From contig NZ_WTYA01000007.1 of the NCBI RefSeq assembly GCF_009828025.1, positions 1 to 64,000 of the forward strand: a stretch of DNA of 64,000 nt, read 5' to 3'. Of this stretch, positions 1 to 7,800 are shown one piece after another (the stretch's first letter is position 1; each line of letters starts with the position of its first letter). The notes beneath the pieces are model-generated. The model was not told the origin of the DNA, ran no database searches, and was given only the letters and a program-made list of their open reading frames with translations. Source of the stretch: Qipengyuania algicida (GTDB lineage Bacteria > Pseudomonadota > Alphaproteobacteria > Sphingomonadales > Sphingomonadaceae). A program made the translations under genes and the position numbers.

Positions 1-111
1 CCGAGAGAGCTCAACAACAGCGAAATCGATCATGGCAAGAAGTCTTTCGAAACCGTTTGCGCGTGCGTCGCGCTTGATGGCGATGCTGGAAGGCTTTACC
101 CCAAGCCGTAA
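1..111 (+). CDS. 3' end of an upstream gene (partial, tentative)
   Basis: Frame 1 is open from the window edge to a TAA at 109-111 and has the normal third-position GC bias of this genome. The 36-residue tail (ending GRLYPKP) vaguely resembles the C-terminal strand of hotdog-fold acyl-CoA thioesterases, but that is only an impression. Frame 2 is also open from the edge to a TGA at 128-130, just before cydD, and cannot be excluded as the true reading frame. Sequence left of the window would decide between them. Confidence 0.25.
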   Translation, partial: PRELNNSEIDHGKKSFETVCACVALDGDAGRLYPKP

Positions 112-147
112 TCTGGATCAAATAAAATGATTACATAATTGCACGTA

Positions 148-1698
148 ATGATAAGTGATAAACGTATTCACGGCTTTTGGATGCTCGACGCGGCCGGTGC
201 GGCAGTATTCGCGCTTGGCGTAGCTTACGGGGTTAGCGCATTGGTTGCGGTACAGCGTCCGGAATGGCCCGCGATGGTGGCGCTGCTCCTGGGCCCCATT
301 TTGCGTGGAGTCGGCATTTTGGGCGTCCACTGGACTGCGATCGACGAAGCTCAGCGTGTAGCTGGTGGCTGGAGAGAGCGATTGTTCCCCGGCCTGCTAG
401 GACGGCGTACCAATAAGCCGCTTCTTGCCGGCGAAAGCGCAACGCTGGCGATCGATCATATCGCCTCCGTGGAAGCTTACATCGCTCGTTTTCGGCCCGC
501 GCGAGTCAGCGCTATGATCGGTCCGCTGATAATCGCGGCAATCACTGCCATCGCTAGCTGGGTGTCTGCGCTCATCATGCTCGGCACGATGCTGCCCTTT
601 GCAATCGGTATGATCCTAGCCGGCACGGCGGCGCGGCGTGCGTCGGAGCGTCAACTGAGTGCTCTCGAAAAATTGTCCGGTCTGTTCGTCGACCGCGTCC
701 GCAATCTTCCGCTGATCCGGCATTATGGAGCGGAGGAACGGATCGGTCGACAGGTCTCCGGCGCCGCGCGCGAAGTCGCAGAGCGGACAATCGTCGTGCT
801 GCGAGCAGCTTTCCTGTCGGGTGCGGTCCTCGAATTCTTTGCTGCCTTGGCTGTGGCGCTAATAGCGGTGTATTGCGGTTTCGCACTGCTCGGCATGTTG
901 CCTTTCACACCGCCAGAACACTTGACGCTCGAGCGCGCGTTCTTCGCCTTGGCGATGGCACCGGAATTTTATCTCCCGATGCGCAGGCTGGCGGCAGCCT
1001 ACCACGAAAAGCAGCTTGGCGAGGCAGCGTTGCAGACGCTGGAACAGGCGCTCCCCGAGGTTCCTTCTACGCTGTCGTCGGTTGCACGTTTCGACGGCTT
1101 GGTCGTGAAGGATCTCACCATTGACTGGCCGGGCGTCCGGATCAGACCGCTGACGTTTGATGTTGCACAGCATGACCTCGTGGCGCTCACCGGTCCGACC
1201 GGCAGCGGCAAGACCAGCACTCTTGCGGCGATTGCCGGGCAGGTTGGCGATATCGATGGCTGCGTCACGACGGCTGGAGGAGGCGCACTCGATGCTGCCG
1301 ATATCGCATGGGCGGCGCAGCGTCCGCTGCTGCTGCCGGGCACTCTCGGCGAGAATATCGGGCTCGCCGTGCCAGACGCGAGCGAAACCGAAATCGTTAT
1401 GGTCGCAGAGCGTGTGGGTTTGGGGGAAGTCATGGCGTCGCGTGGCGGCCTTGCTCTCGCCATCGATCATCGCGGATCTGGACTGTCGGGTGGCGAGCGG
1501 CGACGAATTGGGCTTGCGCGGGCGCTATTGTCGGGGCGACCGCTACTGCTCTGTGACGAACCAACGGCAGATCTGGATGCCGACAGTGCGGCCGGGATTA
1601 TCGCCTTGCTGGTTGAGATTGCTCGCGAGCGGGCTGTGTTAATGGCGACACATGATCCCGCACTGGTCGCTGCGGCGCGGCTGGAGGTGGCGCTATGA
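148..1698 (+). CDS. cydD: Heterodimeric ABC exporter subunit CydD
   Basis: This is one half of the CydDC ABC exporter, which moves glutathione/cysteine (and is linked to haem) across the inner membrane and is needed to assemble cytochrome bd oxidase. The N-terminal half is a membrane domain with several hydrophobic segments. The C-terminal half is an ATPase domain with a Walker A (GPTGSGKT), an LSGGE signature and a Walker B ending LLLCDEPTADLD. At about 516 residues it is shorter than E. coli CydD (about 590), mostly at the N-terminus. A TTG at 139 is an alternative start, and neither start has a clear ribosome site. The gene overlaps cydC by four bases (ATGA), so translation is probably coupled. 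The oxidase genes cydAB are not in the window. Confidence 0.85.
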   Translation: MISDKRIHGFWMLDAAGAAVFALGVAYGVSALVAVQRPEWPAMVALLLGPILRGVGILGVHWTAIDEAQRVAGGWRERLFPGLLGRRTNKPLLAGESATLAIDHIASVEAYIARFRPARVSAMIGPLIIAAITAIASWVSALIMLGTMLPFAIGMILAGTAARRASERQLSALEKLSGLFVDRVRNLPLIRHYGAEERIGRQVSGAAREVAERTIVVLRAAFLSGAVLEFFAALAVALIAVYCGFALLGMLPFTPPEHLTLERAFFALAMAPEFYLPMRRLAAAYHEKQLGEAALQTLEQALPEVPSTLSSVARFDGLVVKDLTIDWPGVRIRPLTFDVAQHDLVALTGPTGSGKTSTLAAIAGQVGDIDGCVTTAGGGALDAADIAWAAQRPLLLPGTLGENIGLAVPDASETEIVMVAERVGLGEVMASRGGLALAIDHRGSGLSGGERRRIGLARALLSGRPLLLCDEPTADLDADSAAGIIALLVEIARERAVLMATHDPALVAAARLEVAL

Positions 1699-3350
1699 GC
1701 CGCAGAAGCTTGTTCGGACAGGACATGACACCTCAGGTGCGCCGCTATATCGGTTTGGCGGCGCTCGCCGCGACTGTGGCGGCCGTTTCGTCGATCCTGC
1801 TGCTGGCGATTTCGGGCTGGTTTCTCACGGCAGCGGCGCTTGCCGGGGCTGCAGGCGCGGCCACCGCCTATGGGTTCAACTATCTAATTCCCAGTGCGAT
1901 GATCCGCCTGCTCGCGATCCTGCGGACCGTCTCGCGCTATGGCGAGCGGTTGTGGTCGCACCAGGCGGCGTTGTTTGCGATGGCGGGCCTTCGCGGACGG
2001 TTGTTCGCGCGCCTCGTTGCGCAGGATAACCGTAACGCTCCAGACCTTTCGGGGGGCGATGCCAGCGCGCGGCTGATCGGCGATATTGCAGCGCTGGAGG
2101 ATCTGATCGTCCGTCGTCCGACACTGCCTGCCAGCATGATCGGTGCAGCGACAGGAGTGATCATCGCCGCCTTTGCAGGATGGCAGGCGGCAGTGGTGCT
2201 GTTGGCGCTCTTGGTGATGTTGCCGACCATACTCCGCAAGCTGGGCACACGCCTTACGCGCACTCCTGCGCGAGACGCGGCTGAAGCGCTGGGCAAACTG
2301 CGCGATAGATACGTCGAATATGCGGCGGCGCGTGCCGAAATTATCGCCTATGGTCTCGCCGATCGGGTAACGCTGGAGCTGAACGGGATTGCTGCCGAAC
2401 TCGATCGCGCCAATGCACAGCTGTTCCGGGGCGAGGGCGTGATTGCTGCTGTGCTTACGATCTATACCGGAGGCACGGCTGCGCTGGTGTTGATGAGCGC
2501 AACGGCCAGCGCGCCGCGTGTGGCATTGGCGCTGCTTGCTTCGGTTTCGGCGATCGAGGCGATGACTGCCTGGGCCCGCACAGCTTTGCGGCAGGCGCGT
2601 GTCGAAGAGGGGCTGCGGCGTTTGGCAAGTCTGGAAAGGCTTCCCGCTGCACCGTTCGCACCCTCAACGCGTGGCTCACAGGCGCTGGCTCTGACCATCG
2701 GAGATGAATCTGTCGCGCCCGGCACGCGAATTGCGATCACTGGCCAGTCCGGTTCGGGAAAGACGCTGTTGCTCGAGAGTCTGGCGGGCTGGAGGACTTC
2801 TGTATTTGAACTGTCGCTCGGTGACAGGCGGGTCACGGATATTCCTTCAGCCACGATCCGTGACCAGATTGCGCTATCACCACAGGATGCGCCGATGATC
2901 GCTGGGTCGATTGCCGATAATCTACGCGTTGCGCGCTCAGGTGTCGACGCGAATGCGATGTGGCAAGCGCTGCGTATCGCCTGTCTCGACCAGCGTATCC
3001 TCACTGCCCCTGAAGGCCTCGACACGATGCTGGGGGAGGGCGGCGGTATTCTGTCGGGAGGTGAGCTTAAGCGCTTGTCTCTGGCGCGCGCGTTGCTCGC
3101 CGAACGACCGTGGCTGCTGCTGGATGAGCCGACCGAGGGGCTCGATTCTAAGACAGAGGCCCTGTTGATCGAGCGACTCAGAGCATGGCTTGAGGAAAGC
3201 GGTACTGGCCTGGTATTGGTGTCGCACCGACAAGCGCCACTGACGCTTTCCGAGCGGATGCTTGCGATAGGCGTAGTGCCGCGGCGGCAATTAGTCTTCC
3301 CGGCCAACGCGATGCGTCCGCCAGCGCAGCAGGATGGCGAATCCGAGTAG
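1695..3350 (+). CDS. cydC: Heterodimeric ABC exporter subunit CydC
   Basis: This is the partner of CydD, a 551-residue fused membrane-ATPase half transporter. The membrane domain covers roughly residues 15-310. The nucleotide-binding domain has Walker A GQSGSGKT, an LSGGELKRLSLARALL signature region and Walker B LLLDEPTEGLD. A Q-loop-like SPQDAPM is also visible. The start overlaps the cydD stop. The 3' end runs about 60 bp into the convergent DUF3422 gene on the other strand, so the two transcripts would be antisense to each other at their ends. Together CydDC export reduced thiols to the periplasm, which fits the thiol and sulfide chemistry encoded just downstream. Confidence 0.87.
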   Translation: MSRRSLFGQDMTPQVRRYIGLAALAATVAAVSSILLLAISGWFLTAAALAGAAGAATAYGFNYLIPSAMIRLLAILRTVSRYGERLWSHQAALFAMAGLRGRLFARLVAQDNRNAPDLSGGDASARLIGDIAALEDLIVRRPTLPASMIGAATGVIIAAFAGWQAAVVLLALLVMLPTILRKLGTRLTRTPARDAAEALGKLRDRYVEYAAARAEIIAYGLADRVTLELNGIAAELDRANAQLFRGEGVIAAVLTIYTGGTAALVLMSATASAPRVALALLASVSAIEAMTAWARTALRQARVEEGLRRLASLERLPAAPFAPSTRGSQALALTIGDESVAPGTRIAITGQSGSGKTLLLESLAGWRTSVFELSLGDRRVTDIPSATIRDQIALSPQDAPMIAGSIADNLRVARSGVDANAMWQALRIACLDQRILTAPEGLDTMLGEGGGILSGGELKRLSLARALLAERPWLLLDEPTEGLDSKTEALLIERLRAWLEESGTGLVLVSHRQAPLTLSERMLAIGVVPRRQLVFPANAMRPPAQQDGESE

Positions 3351-4532
3351 TGCGGGCAAAACCATTGTCGCGGTGACGATATGGGCATCCCAGCTCAGCC
3401 ATCTGGCAGCCTCGGCACCCGAGACGATCTTGTCCAGCAGTGCCACTGCGTAATAGGCTAGCGCCACCACCGATAACCCTTCGACCAAATGCTGTAGCTT
3501 GAGCTGTCGAGCGGCGCTGCGCTCCATTGATCGCAGGAGGGCGATATTCTGTGCTTCAAGCGACAGGTCTACACGCGTACGCAGCATACTCGTCGCCTGC
3601 TCGATCCCTTCGGCGGCTGCATCGATCCGCCGCTTGAACGCCGCGCAGGTTCGCCGCGCGGGTAGCAGGCGACGCTCGGTGAAATCCGCAAGCGTCTGGG
3701 CACCGCGAATAGGCCTGGGCGAGAGTGTCTTTAGCCGATCGTCGACGATCTCGCTATAGGCAGCTGTTGCAGCGAGGCGATATCCTGTCCGTGCCCTTAG
3801 GGCAGAAGTTTCGGCCGCGAGGGTGGTGAGCGCGTCGAGATTGCCGTGATCGTCATCGCCCGCGCGCATTGCATCAGTGACGGCAACAAGTCTTTCCTCG
3901 ACCGCCTGGATTGCGGGGGCCTCGTCGCGTGCAAGTGCAAACCCCATCAGCGCAAGATTGCGGTAATTGCCTAGCTCTTGGAGCTGCTGAACCAAACGGC
4001 CGAGGTCATTCGGCTGCATATGGCCTGCTGATAGCACGATCCGGCCATAGCGACTGTCCTCATGCAGTTTGAAATCGGACCAGAACCGCGCCGTTCCAAG
4101 GATACCGGCGACCAGCTCGTCAACTGCAAATCCGGCCTTTTCGATCAGGTTTGTCGCTGCATCTTCGTCTTTCGCGACATCGATCTGAGTGGCACGCATG
4201 ACGAGGCCGGGAAACCCTTCCAGCCACGCGATCATTCGCGATGCCTCCGCTGGTTCGACCGCATCTGGCAGGATGATCATTGCGGTGCTGGCTTCGCTAT
4301 GCCGCTCCCATGCGAAAGCGATTCCGCTGTTTGTATTCCCTGAGACATGCCTCGCATTCCCATCCAGCTTGGTGGCAACCATGCTGGCGTGGACGATTTC
4401 GTCGTCCAGACTGTTGTGGTCGGTCAAACGTACGACCTGCAACATCCTGCACGGTGCAATGATCGGCGACATCGGTCGCAGGTGCATTTCGGCAATCGCA
4501 CGAAGCCGGAGCGGATGGCTGGACATCGTCAT
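3291..4532 (-). CDS. DUF3422 family membrane-anchored protein
   Basis: This protein of about 413 residues matches the DUF3422 family, whose function is unknown. The N-terminal HPLRLRAIAEMHLRP segment is the family's usual opening. A long soluble, partly helical middle follows, then two hydrophobic segments near the C-terminus (about residues 345-365 and 380-400) ending in RWRTHR. The ATG at 4532 is preferred because a strong GAGGAGG ribosome site lies eight bases upstream. It is the last gene of the leftward sulfide operon (sqr, DUF2892, tolC), starting about 65 bp after the TolC stop. Co-transcription suggests a role linked to that operon, but nothing in the sequence shows a reaction. Its 3' end overlaps cydC tail to tail. 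Confidence 0.7.
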   Translation of the reverse strand: MTMSSHPLRLRAIAEMHLRPMSPIIAPCRMLQVVRLTDHNSLDDEIVHASMVATKLDGNARHVSGNTNSGIAFAWERHSEASTAMIILPDAVEPAEASRMIAWLEGFPGLVMRATQIDVAKDEDAATNLIEKAGFAVDELVAGILGTARFWSDFKLHEDSRYGRIVLSAGHMQPNDLGRLVQQLQELGNYRNLALMGFALARDEAPAIQAVEERLVAVTDAMRAGDDDHGNLDALTTLAAETSALRARTGYRLAATAAYSEIVDDRLKTLSPRPIRGAQTLADFTERRLLPARRTCAAFKRRIDAAAEGIEQATSMLRTRVDLSLEAQNIALLRSMERSAARQLKLQHLVEGLSVVALAYYAVALLDKIVSGAEAARWLSWDAHIVTATMVLPALLGFAILLRWRTHRVGRED

Positions 4533-4596
4533 GGCAGCAACCTCCTCGGGCGAGACAAGATTTGCCTCGAATATGGCGCGCCATGCGATGGCGAAG

Positions 4597-5865
4597 TCAG
4601 CGCGTGGCTTCGTCCATACCGGCAATGGCGCGCAATGAGTAAGCAGCGACCAGTAGGTTGCCCTGTGCAGAGATGCGGCTGCTTTCTGCATCGATCGCTT
4701 CACGCTCCGCGTCCAGCAGGGCGAGCTGCGGTTTCGCGCCGGATTGGACTTCTAGCCTAGTACTACGCAACGCGCTCTCACTTGCGGATGCTCGCGCCTC
4801 AGCGGCCTTGAACACTGCCCGTGCGGCCCGCACAGTCTCGAAACCCTGCGTCGCCTGTTGCTCGATCATATCTCGGGCTGCTTGGTAGTCGTGCTTGCTG
4901 GCTTCGAGGTTCGCTGCGGCACCACGTTCACGAGCACTGGTCTGGCCGCCGGAAAACAGCTTCCAGCGCAGCCGTACACCCGCACTGGTGCTGTCGGCCT
5001 TGTAGCCCGGAAAGAACTCGTCTCGAACCGTGGAGGCTTCGGCATAGGCCGATACACTCGGCAATCTTTCTGCGCGCGCGCCATCCAGTCCGGCCTTGGC
5101 CGATTTGATCATCGCTTCGGACTGGGCCAGCTGCGGGTTGTGAGCCATCGCTTGTGCAACCGCTTCATCGATGTTGGCGGGAACAGGCGGCGGCCCCGGC
5201 AACTCGGCGTCGGGGGTGATCGATTTGCCGGTCAACGTCTTGAGCCGGGTTAGCGCCGATTGCCTTTCACCTTCTGCGGCCGCGAGTCCGGCCTGGGCCT
5301 GTGCGAGGCGCGCTTCCGCCTGTGAAACATCGGTCGATGTGCCATTGCCGGCTGTGAACATCAGCTTTGCCTGACGTAGGGTTTCTTTCAGCGCGTCGAC
5401 CATTCTTGAATAGCTAGCGATACGTTTCTGTGCACCGAGCTCATCGGCATAGGCCTTCACGGCCTGCACTCTCAGCGCAAGTCGTGCCGCTTCGACGGCG
5501 GAGTTTGCGGCAGCTTCACCGCCTTCCGCCTGACGCTTCGCAGCGCCCAAACGCCCTCCGGTAAACAATGGCAGCTCGACGTTGAGCGCAGCCGTACGCG
5601 GTGTTACATTGTCGGCGGGCAGGTTGAAAAATCCCTGCGGGTCGATCCGTCCGTAGCCAAGTTGGCCTTTTACATCGACCTGCGGCAATCGAGCCCCGCG
5701 CGCTTCGTCGACCTTGGCGGCGGCGGCGTCGGCACGGGCGCGCGCTGCGGCAAGCGTGGGCGAATGCGCCAGTGTCGCATCGATTACGCTATCGAGCGAT
5801 TGTCCATGGGCCGGGGCAGCCAGAACCGAGCCCGACAGCAGGGCGACAAGAACGGAATTGCGCAT
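4597..5865 (-). CDS. TolC-family outer membrane efflux channel
   Basis: This is an outer-membrane factor of about 422 residues, the exit duct of a tripartite pump. A Sec signal peptide (residues 1-23, ending APAHG|Q) is followed by two repeats of long Ala/Glu-rich helices typical of the OEP fold, with beta segments such as LNVELPLFTGGRLG and VRLRWKLFSGGQTS. ATG 5865 is chosen because it begins the signal peptide; the frame stays open further upstream, overlapping the DUF2892 gene. No separate channel gene accompanies the RND permease on the rightward arm, so this is its likely partner. It lies in the leftward operon with sqr and would be induced with it. Confidence 0.82.
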   Translation of the reverse strand: MRNSVLVALLSGSVLAAPAHGQSLDSVIDATLAHSPTLAAARARADAAAAKVDEARGARLPQVDVKGQLGYGRIDPQGFFNLPADNVTPRTAALNVELPLFTGGRLGAAKRQAEGGEAAANSAVEAARLALRVQAVKAYADELGAQKRIASYSRMVDALKETLRQAKLMFTAGNGTSTDVSQAEARLAQAQAGLAAAEGERQSALTRLKTLTGKSITPDAELPGPPPVPANIDEAVAQAMAHNPQLAQSEAMIKSAKAGLDGARAERLPSVSAYAEASTVRDEFFPGYKADSTSAGVRLRWKLFSGGQTSARERGAAANLEASKHDYQAARDMIEQQATQGFETVRAARAVFKAAEARASASESALRSTRLEVQSGAKPQLALLDAEREAIDAESSRISAQGNLLVAAYSLRAIAGMDEATR

Positions 5866-5873
5866 CAGTCGTC

Positions 5874-6077
5874 TCAGCGGAAGGCGCAGCCCGAGCGGAC
5901 GCCCAGCGCGCGAAACACCATTGCCGCCGGGCAAAAGCCGGTGATGCTCGCCTGAAGCATATTGAGTCCGGCAAACATGGTCAGCGCGATCCACCAAGGA
6001 CTTACGGTTACTGAAAGGATGGCGCTGGCGAGGACCACTACACCGGCAAATGCCATAACCGCACGATCGAGGTTCAT
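5874..6077 (-). CDS. DUF2892 (YgaP-transmembrane-like) small inner membrane protein
   Basis: This 67-residue protein has two hydrophobic helices (about 8-27 and 28-50) and an NLDRAVMAFAG-type start, as in DUF2892 proteins and the membrane anchor of the E. coli rhodanese YgaP. Members sit next to rhodaneses, sulfide:quinone oxidoreductases and BigR-type regulators in many proteobacteria, and a role in holding sulfur-transfer enzymes at the membrane is often assumed. A GGAGG ribosome site (6086-6090) overlaps the end of sqr, so the two genes are tightly linked. Residues GFCPAA contain the single inner cysteine typical of the family. Confidence 0.75.
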   Translation of the reverse strand: MNLDRAVMAFAGVVVLASAILSVTVSPWWIALTMFAGLNMLQASITGFCPAAMVFRALGVRSGCAFR

Positions 6078-6089
6078 TGTCCATTCCTC

Positions 6090-7370
6090 CTAGTCGAAGC
6101 GAAGTTTCTTGATACCGAGCGCATGAAGAGCGAGCTTTTCATAGAAGGGCTCGCTCTCACCCTTGCGGATCTTGCGCAGGAAATATTTCTCAAAGCCGAT
6201 CTTCGCGAGGTGCACCCATTTGCCTTCCGAGGCCCAATTGGTGTTGCGCGGCGGAATCTGCGGTTTGGCGACGAAAGCTACGCCACCATCGCCGAAATCG
6301 GCAAGGCAGATGGCGTTCCAGGTCGCTTCGTGGGTCGGTTCCCTGCCATCGAAGATTTCCTTCAGGTTTTGCGCAATCGCCGTGACCATGCTTTCGATCA
6401 TGAAGCCGGTCTTGGGCACGCCGACCGGGACCGCTGTCGCGCCTGTCGGCGGAATCGCGATGCAAACGCCCAGGCCGAATACATTGGGATAGGTGGGATT
6501 GCGCTGGTGCTTGTCAGTGAGGATGAACCCGCGCGGGTTCGTGAGGCCTTCGACTCCCATGACTGCATCGACCCCACGGAAGGGCGGCATCAGCATGCCC
6601 CAGCCGAACGGCAGGTCATGGGTCTTTTTGGTCGATCCATCGTCGTTGACTTCCTCGACATGCATCATGCCTTCTTCGACCGAAGACACCTTGGCATTGG
6701 TGATCCATTTGATGTGGCGGTCGCGCATTTCGCTTTCGAGCAGGCTCTTCGTATCGCCCACACCGTCGAGCCCAAGGTGGCCAATGTACGGTTCCGGGGT
6801 GACAAAGGTCATCGGAATCTTGTCGCGGATCTTGCGCCGTTTGAGCTCGGTATCGAGCACCATCGCCATCTCGTATGCCGGGCCATAGCAAGATGCGCCC
6901 TGGCTCGCGCCGACTATCACAGGTTGTGGATTGGCGCAGAGCTTTTCGAACTTGTCATGCGCAGCGAGCGCGTGGTCGGTCTGGCAAATCGAGACTGTGT
7001 TGCGTTCGGGGCCAAACCCTTCGATTTCGTCGAAGGCCAGTTCGGGTCCGGTCGCGATCACCAGATAATCGTAGTCGATGACCGAATTATCGTTGAGTTC
7101 GAGTTGGTTCTTGTCGGGATGTACCTTGCGGGCACCGACACCGGTGAATTCTATGCCGCGTTTCTCCATGACCGGGGGAAGATGCACACGCAGCGCATCG
7201 CCATCGCGCCAGCCAACCGCAACCCAGGGGTTCGATGGTACGAACCAGTAATCGTCACCCTTGTTCACCACTGTGATGCGGGCCTTGTTTTTCAGGGCTT
7301 CGCGAATCTCATAGGCGGCGATCGTGCCCCCCAATCCCGCGCCGAGAACGACGACATGCGGTTTGTCCAT
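6090..7370 (-). CDS. sqr: Sulfide:quinone oxidoreductase
   Basis: This 426-residue FAD enzyme oxidises sulfide to sulfane sulfur (polysulfide or persulfide) and passes electrons to the quinone pool at the inner membrane. The N-terminal dinucleotide fold (VVVLGAGLGG) binds FAD. Cys129, Cys161 and Cys355 lie almost exactly where the three essential cysteines of Rhodobacter capsulatus SQR lie, and Cys161 sits in a conserved GASQGASCYGPAYE segment. The C-terminal region is amphipathic, as expected for monotopic attachment. A GGAGAG ribosome site precedes the ATG. It is the first gene of the leftward operon and is transcribed from the palindrome-containing space shared with the rhodanese operon. 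A flavocytochrome c-like subunit is less likely because no cytochrome partner is present. Confidence 0.88.
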   Translation of the reverse strand: MDKPHVVVLGAGLGGTIAAYEIREALKNKARITVVNKGDDYWFVPSNPWVAVGWRDGDALRVHLPPVMEKRGIEFTGVGARKVHPDKNQLELNDNSVIDYDYLVIATGPELAFDEIEGFGPERNTVSICQTDHALAAHDKFEKLCANPQPVIVGASQGASCYGPAYEMAMVLDTELKRRKIRDKIPMTFVTPEPYIGHLGLDGVGDTKSLLESEMRDRHIKWITNAKVSSVEEGMMHVEEVNDDGSTKKTHDLPFGWGMLMPPFRGVDAVMGVEGLTNPRGFILTDKHQRNPTYPNVFGLGVCIAIPPTGATAVPVGVPKTGFMIESMVTAIAQNLKEIFDGREPTHEATWNAICLADFGDGGVAFVAKPQIPPRNTNWASEGKWVHLAKIGFEKYFLRKIRKGESEPFYEKLALHALGIKKLRFD

Positions 7371-7398
7371 GACAACTCTCCAACAATTTCACCTTGAC

Positions 7399-7422
7399 GT
7401 ATATTGTGAAATTCTAATATAC
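7399..7422. promoter_or_regulatory. Palindromic operator in the sqr/rhodanese divergent promoter (BigR/SqrR-like)
   Basis: A perfect inverted repeat lies between two divergent start codons that are only 83 bp apart: GTATATT, a 10-base spacer, then AATATAC. It is AT-rich in a GC-rich genome and resembles the AT-rich dyads bound by BigR/YgaV/SqrR-type ArsR repressors. The ArsR gene at 12050 is the natural candidate for the cognate protein. One dyad could control both arms. Confidence 0.65.
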
Positions 7423-7453
7423 GCAAGTAGCAATTCTGATGGATGAGGTGAAT

Positions 7454-7789
7454 ATGTTCGGATTCGGTCAAAAAGCGCCCATGAATGAGCTTTCCCCGGG
7501 CGAGCTGGAGCAATTGATGGCTGGCGACAAAGCGGTGGTTGTCGATGTGCGCGAGCCAGGTGAATTCGCATCGGGTCATATTACCGGGGCCATCAACCGA
7601 CCCCTTTCAAGCTTCGATCCGTCGGCTCTGCCGAGGGCTCCCGGCAAGACGGTGGTGCTGGTATGTGCAGGCGGGAAACGTTCGGCCATGGCGCTCAATA
7701 AATGCGCTAAGGCCGAGGCGGCGATCGATACGCATCTTAACGGCGGCATGGCTGCCTGGGCGTGTGCCAACCTGCCCGTCCAGCGTTGA
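7454..7789 (+). CDS. Single-domain rhodanese sulfurtransferase
   Basis: This 111-residue rhodanese domain transfers sulfane sulfur through a cysteine persulfide. The active-site loop is CAGGKRS with Cys71, and the upstream VVVDVREPGEF motif and the C-terminal LNGGMAAW motif are both present. An in-frame ATG at 7439 would add five residues. ATG 7454 is preferred because GAGG lies five bases before it. There is no signal peptide, so it is cytoplasmic. As the first gene of the rightward operon, divergent from sqr, it would take sulfur from the SQR product and pass it to a thiol acceptor. Confidence 0.85.
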   Translation: MFGFGQKAPMNELSPGELEQLMAGDKAVVVDVREPGEFASGHITGAINRPLSSFDPSALPRAPGKTVVLVCAGGKRSAMALNKCAKAEAAIDTHLNGGMAAWACANLPVQR

Positions 7790-7800
7790 GGAGAATAAGG

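Noticed and set aside
6123-7397. A 424-codon plus-strand open frame opposite sqr
   Set aside because: sqr carries full family motifs with the catalytic cysteines. The antisense frame has none and would run into the divergent promoter.
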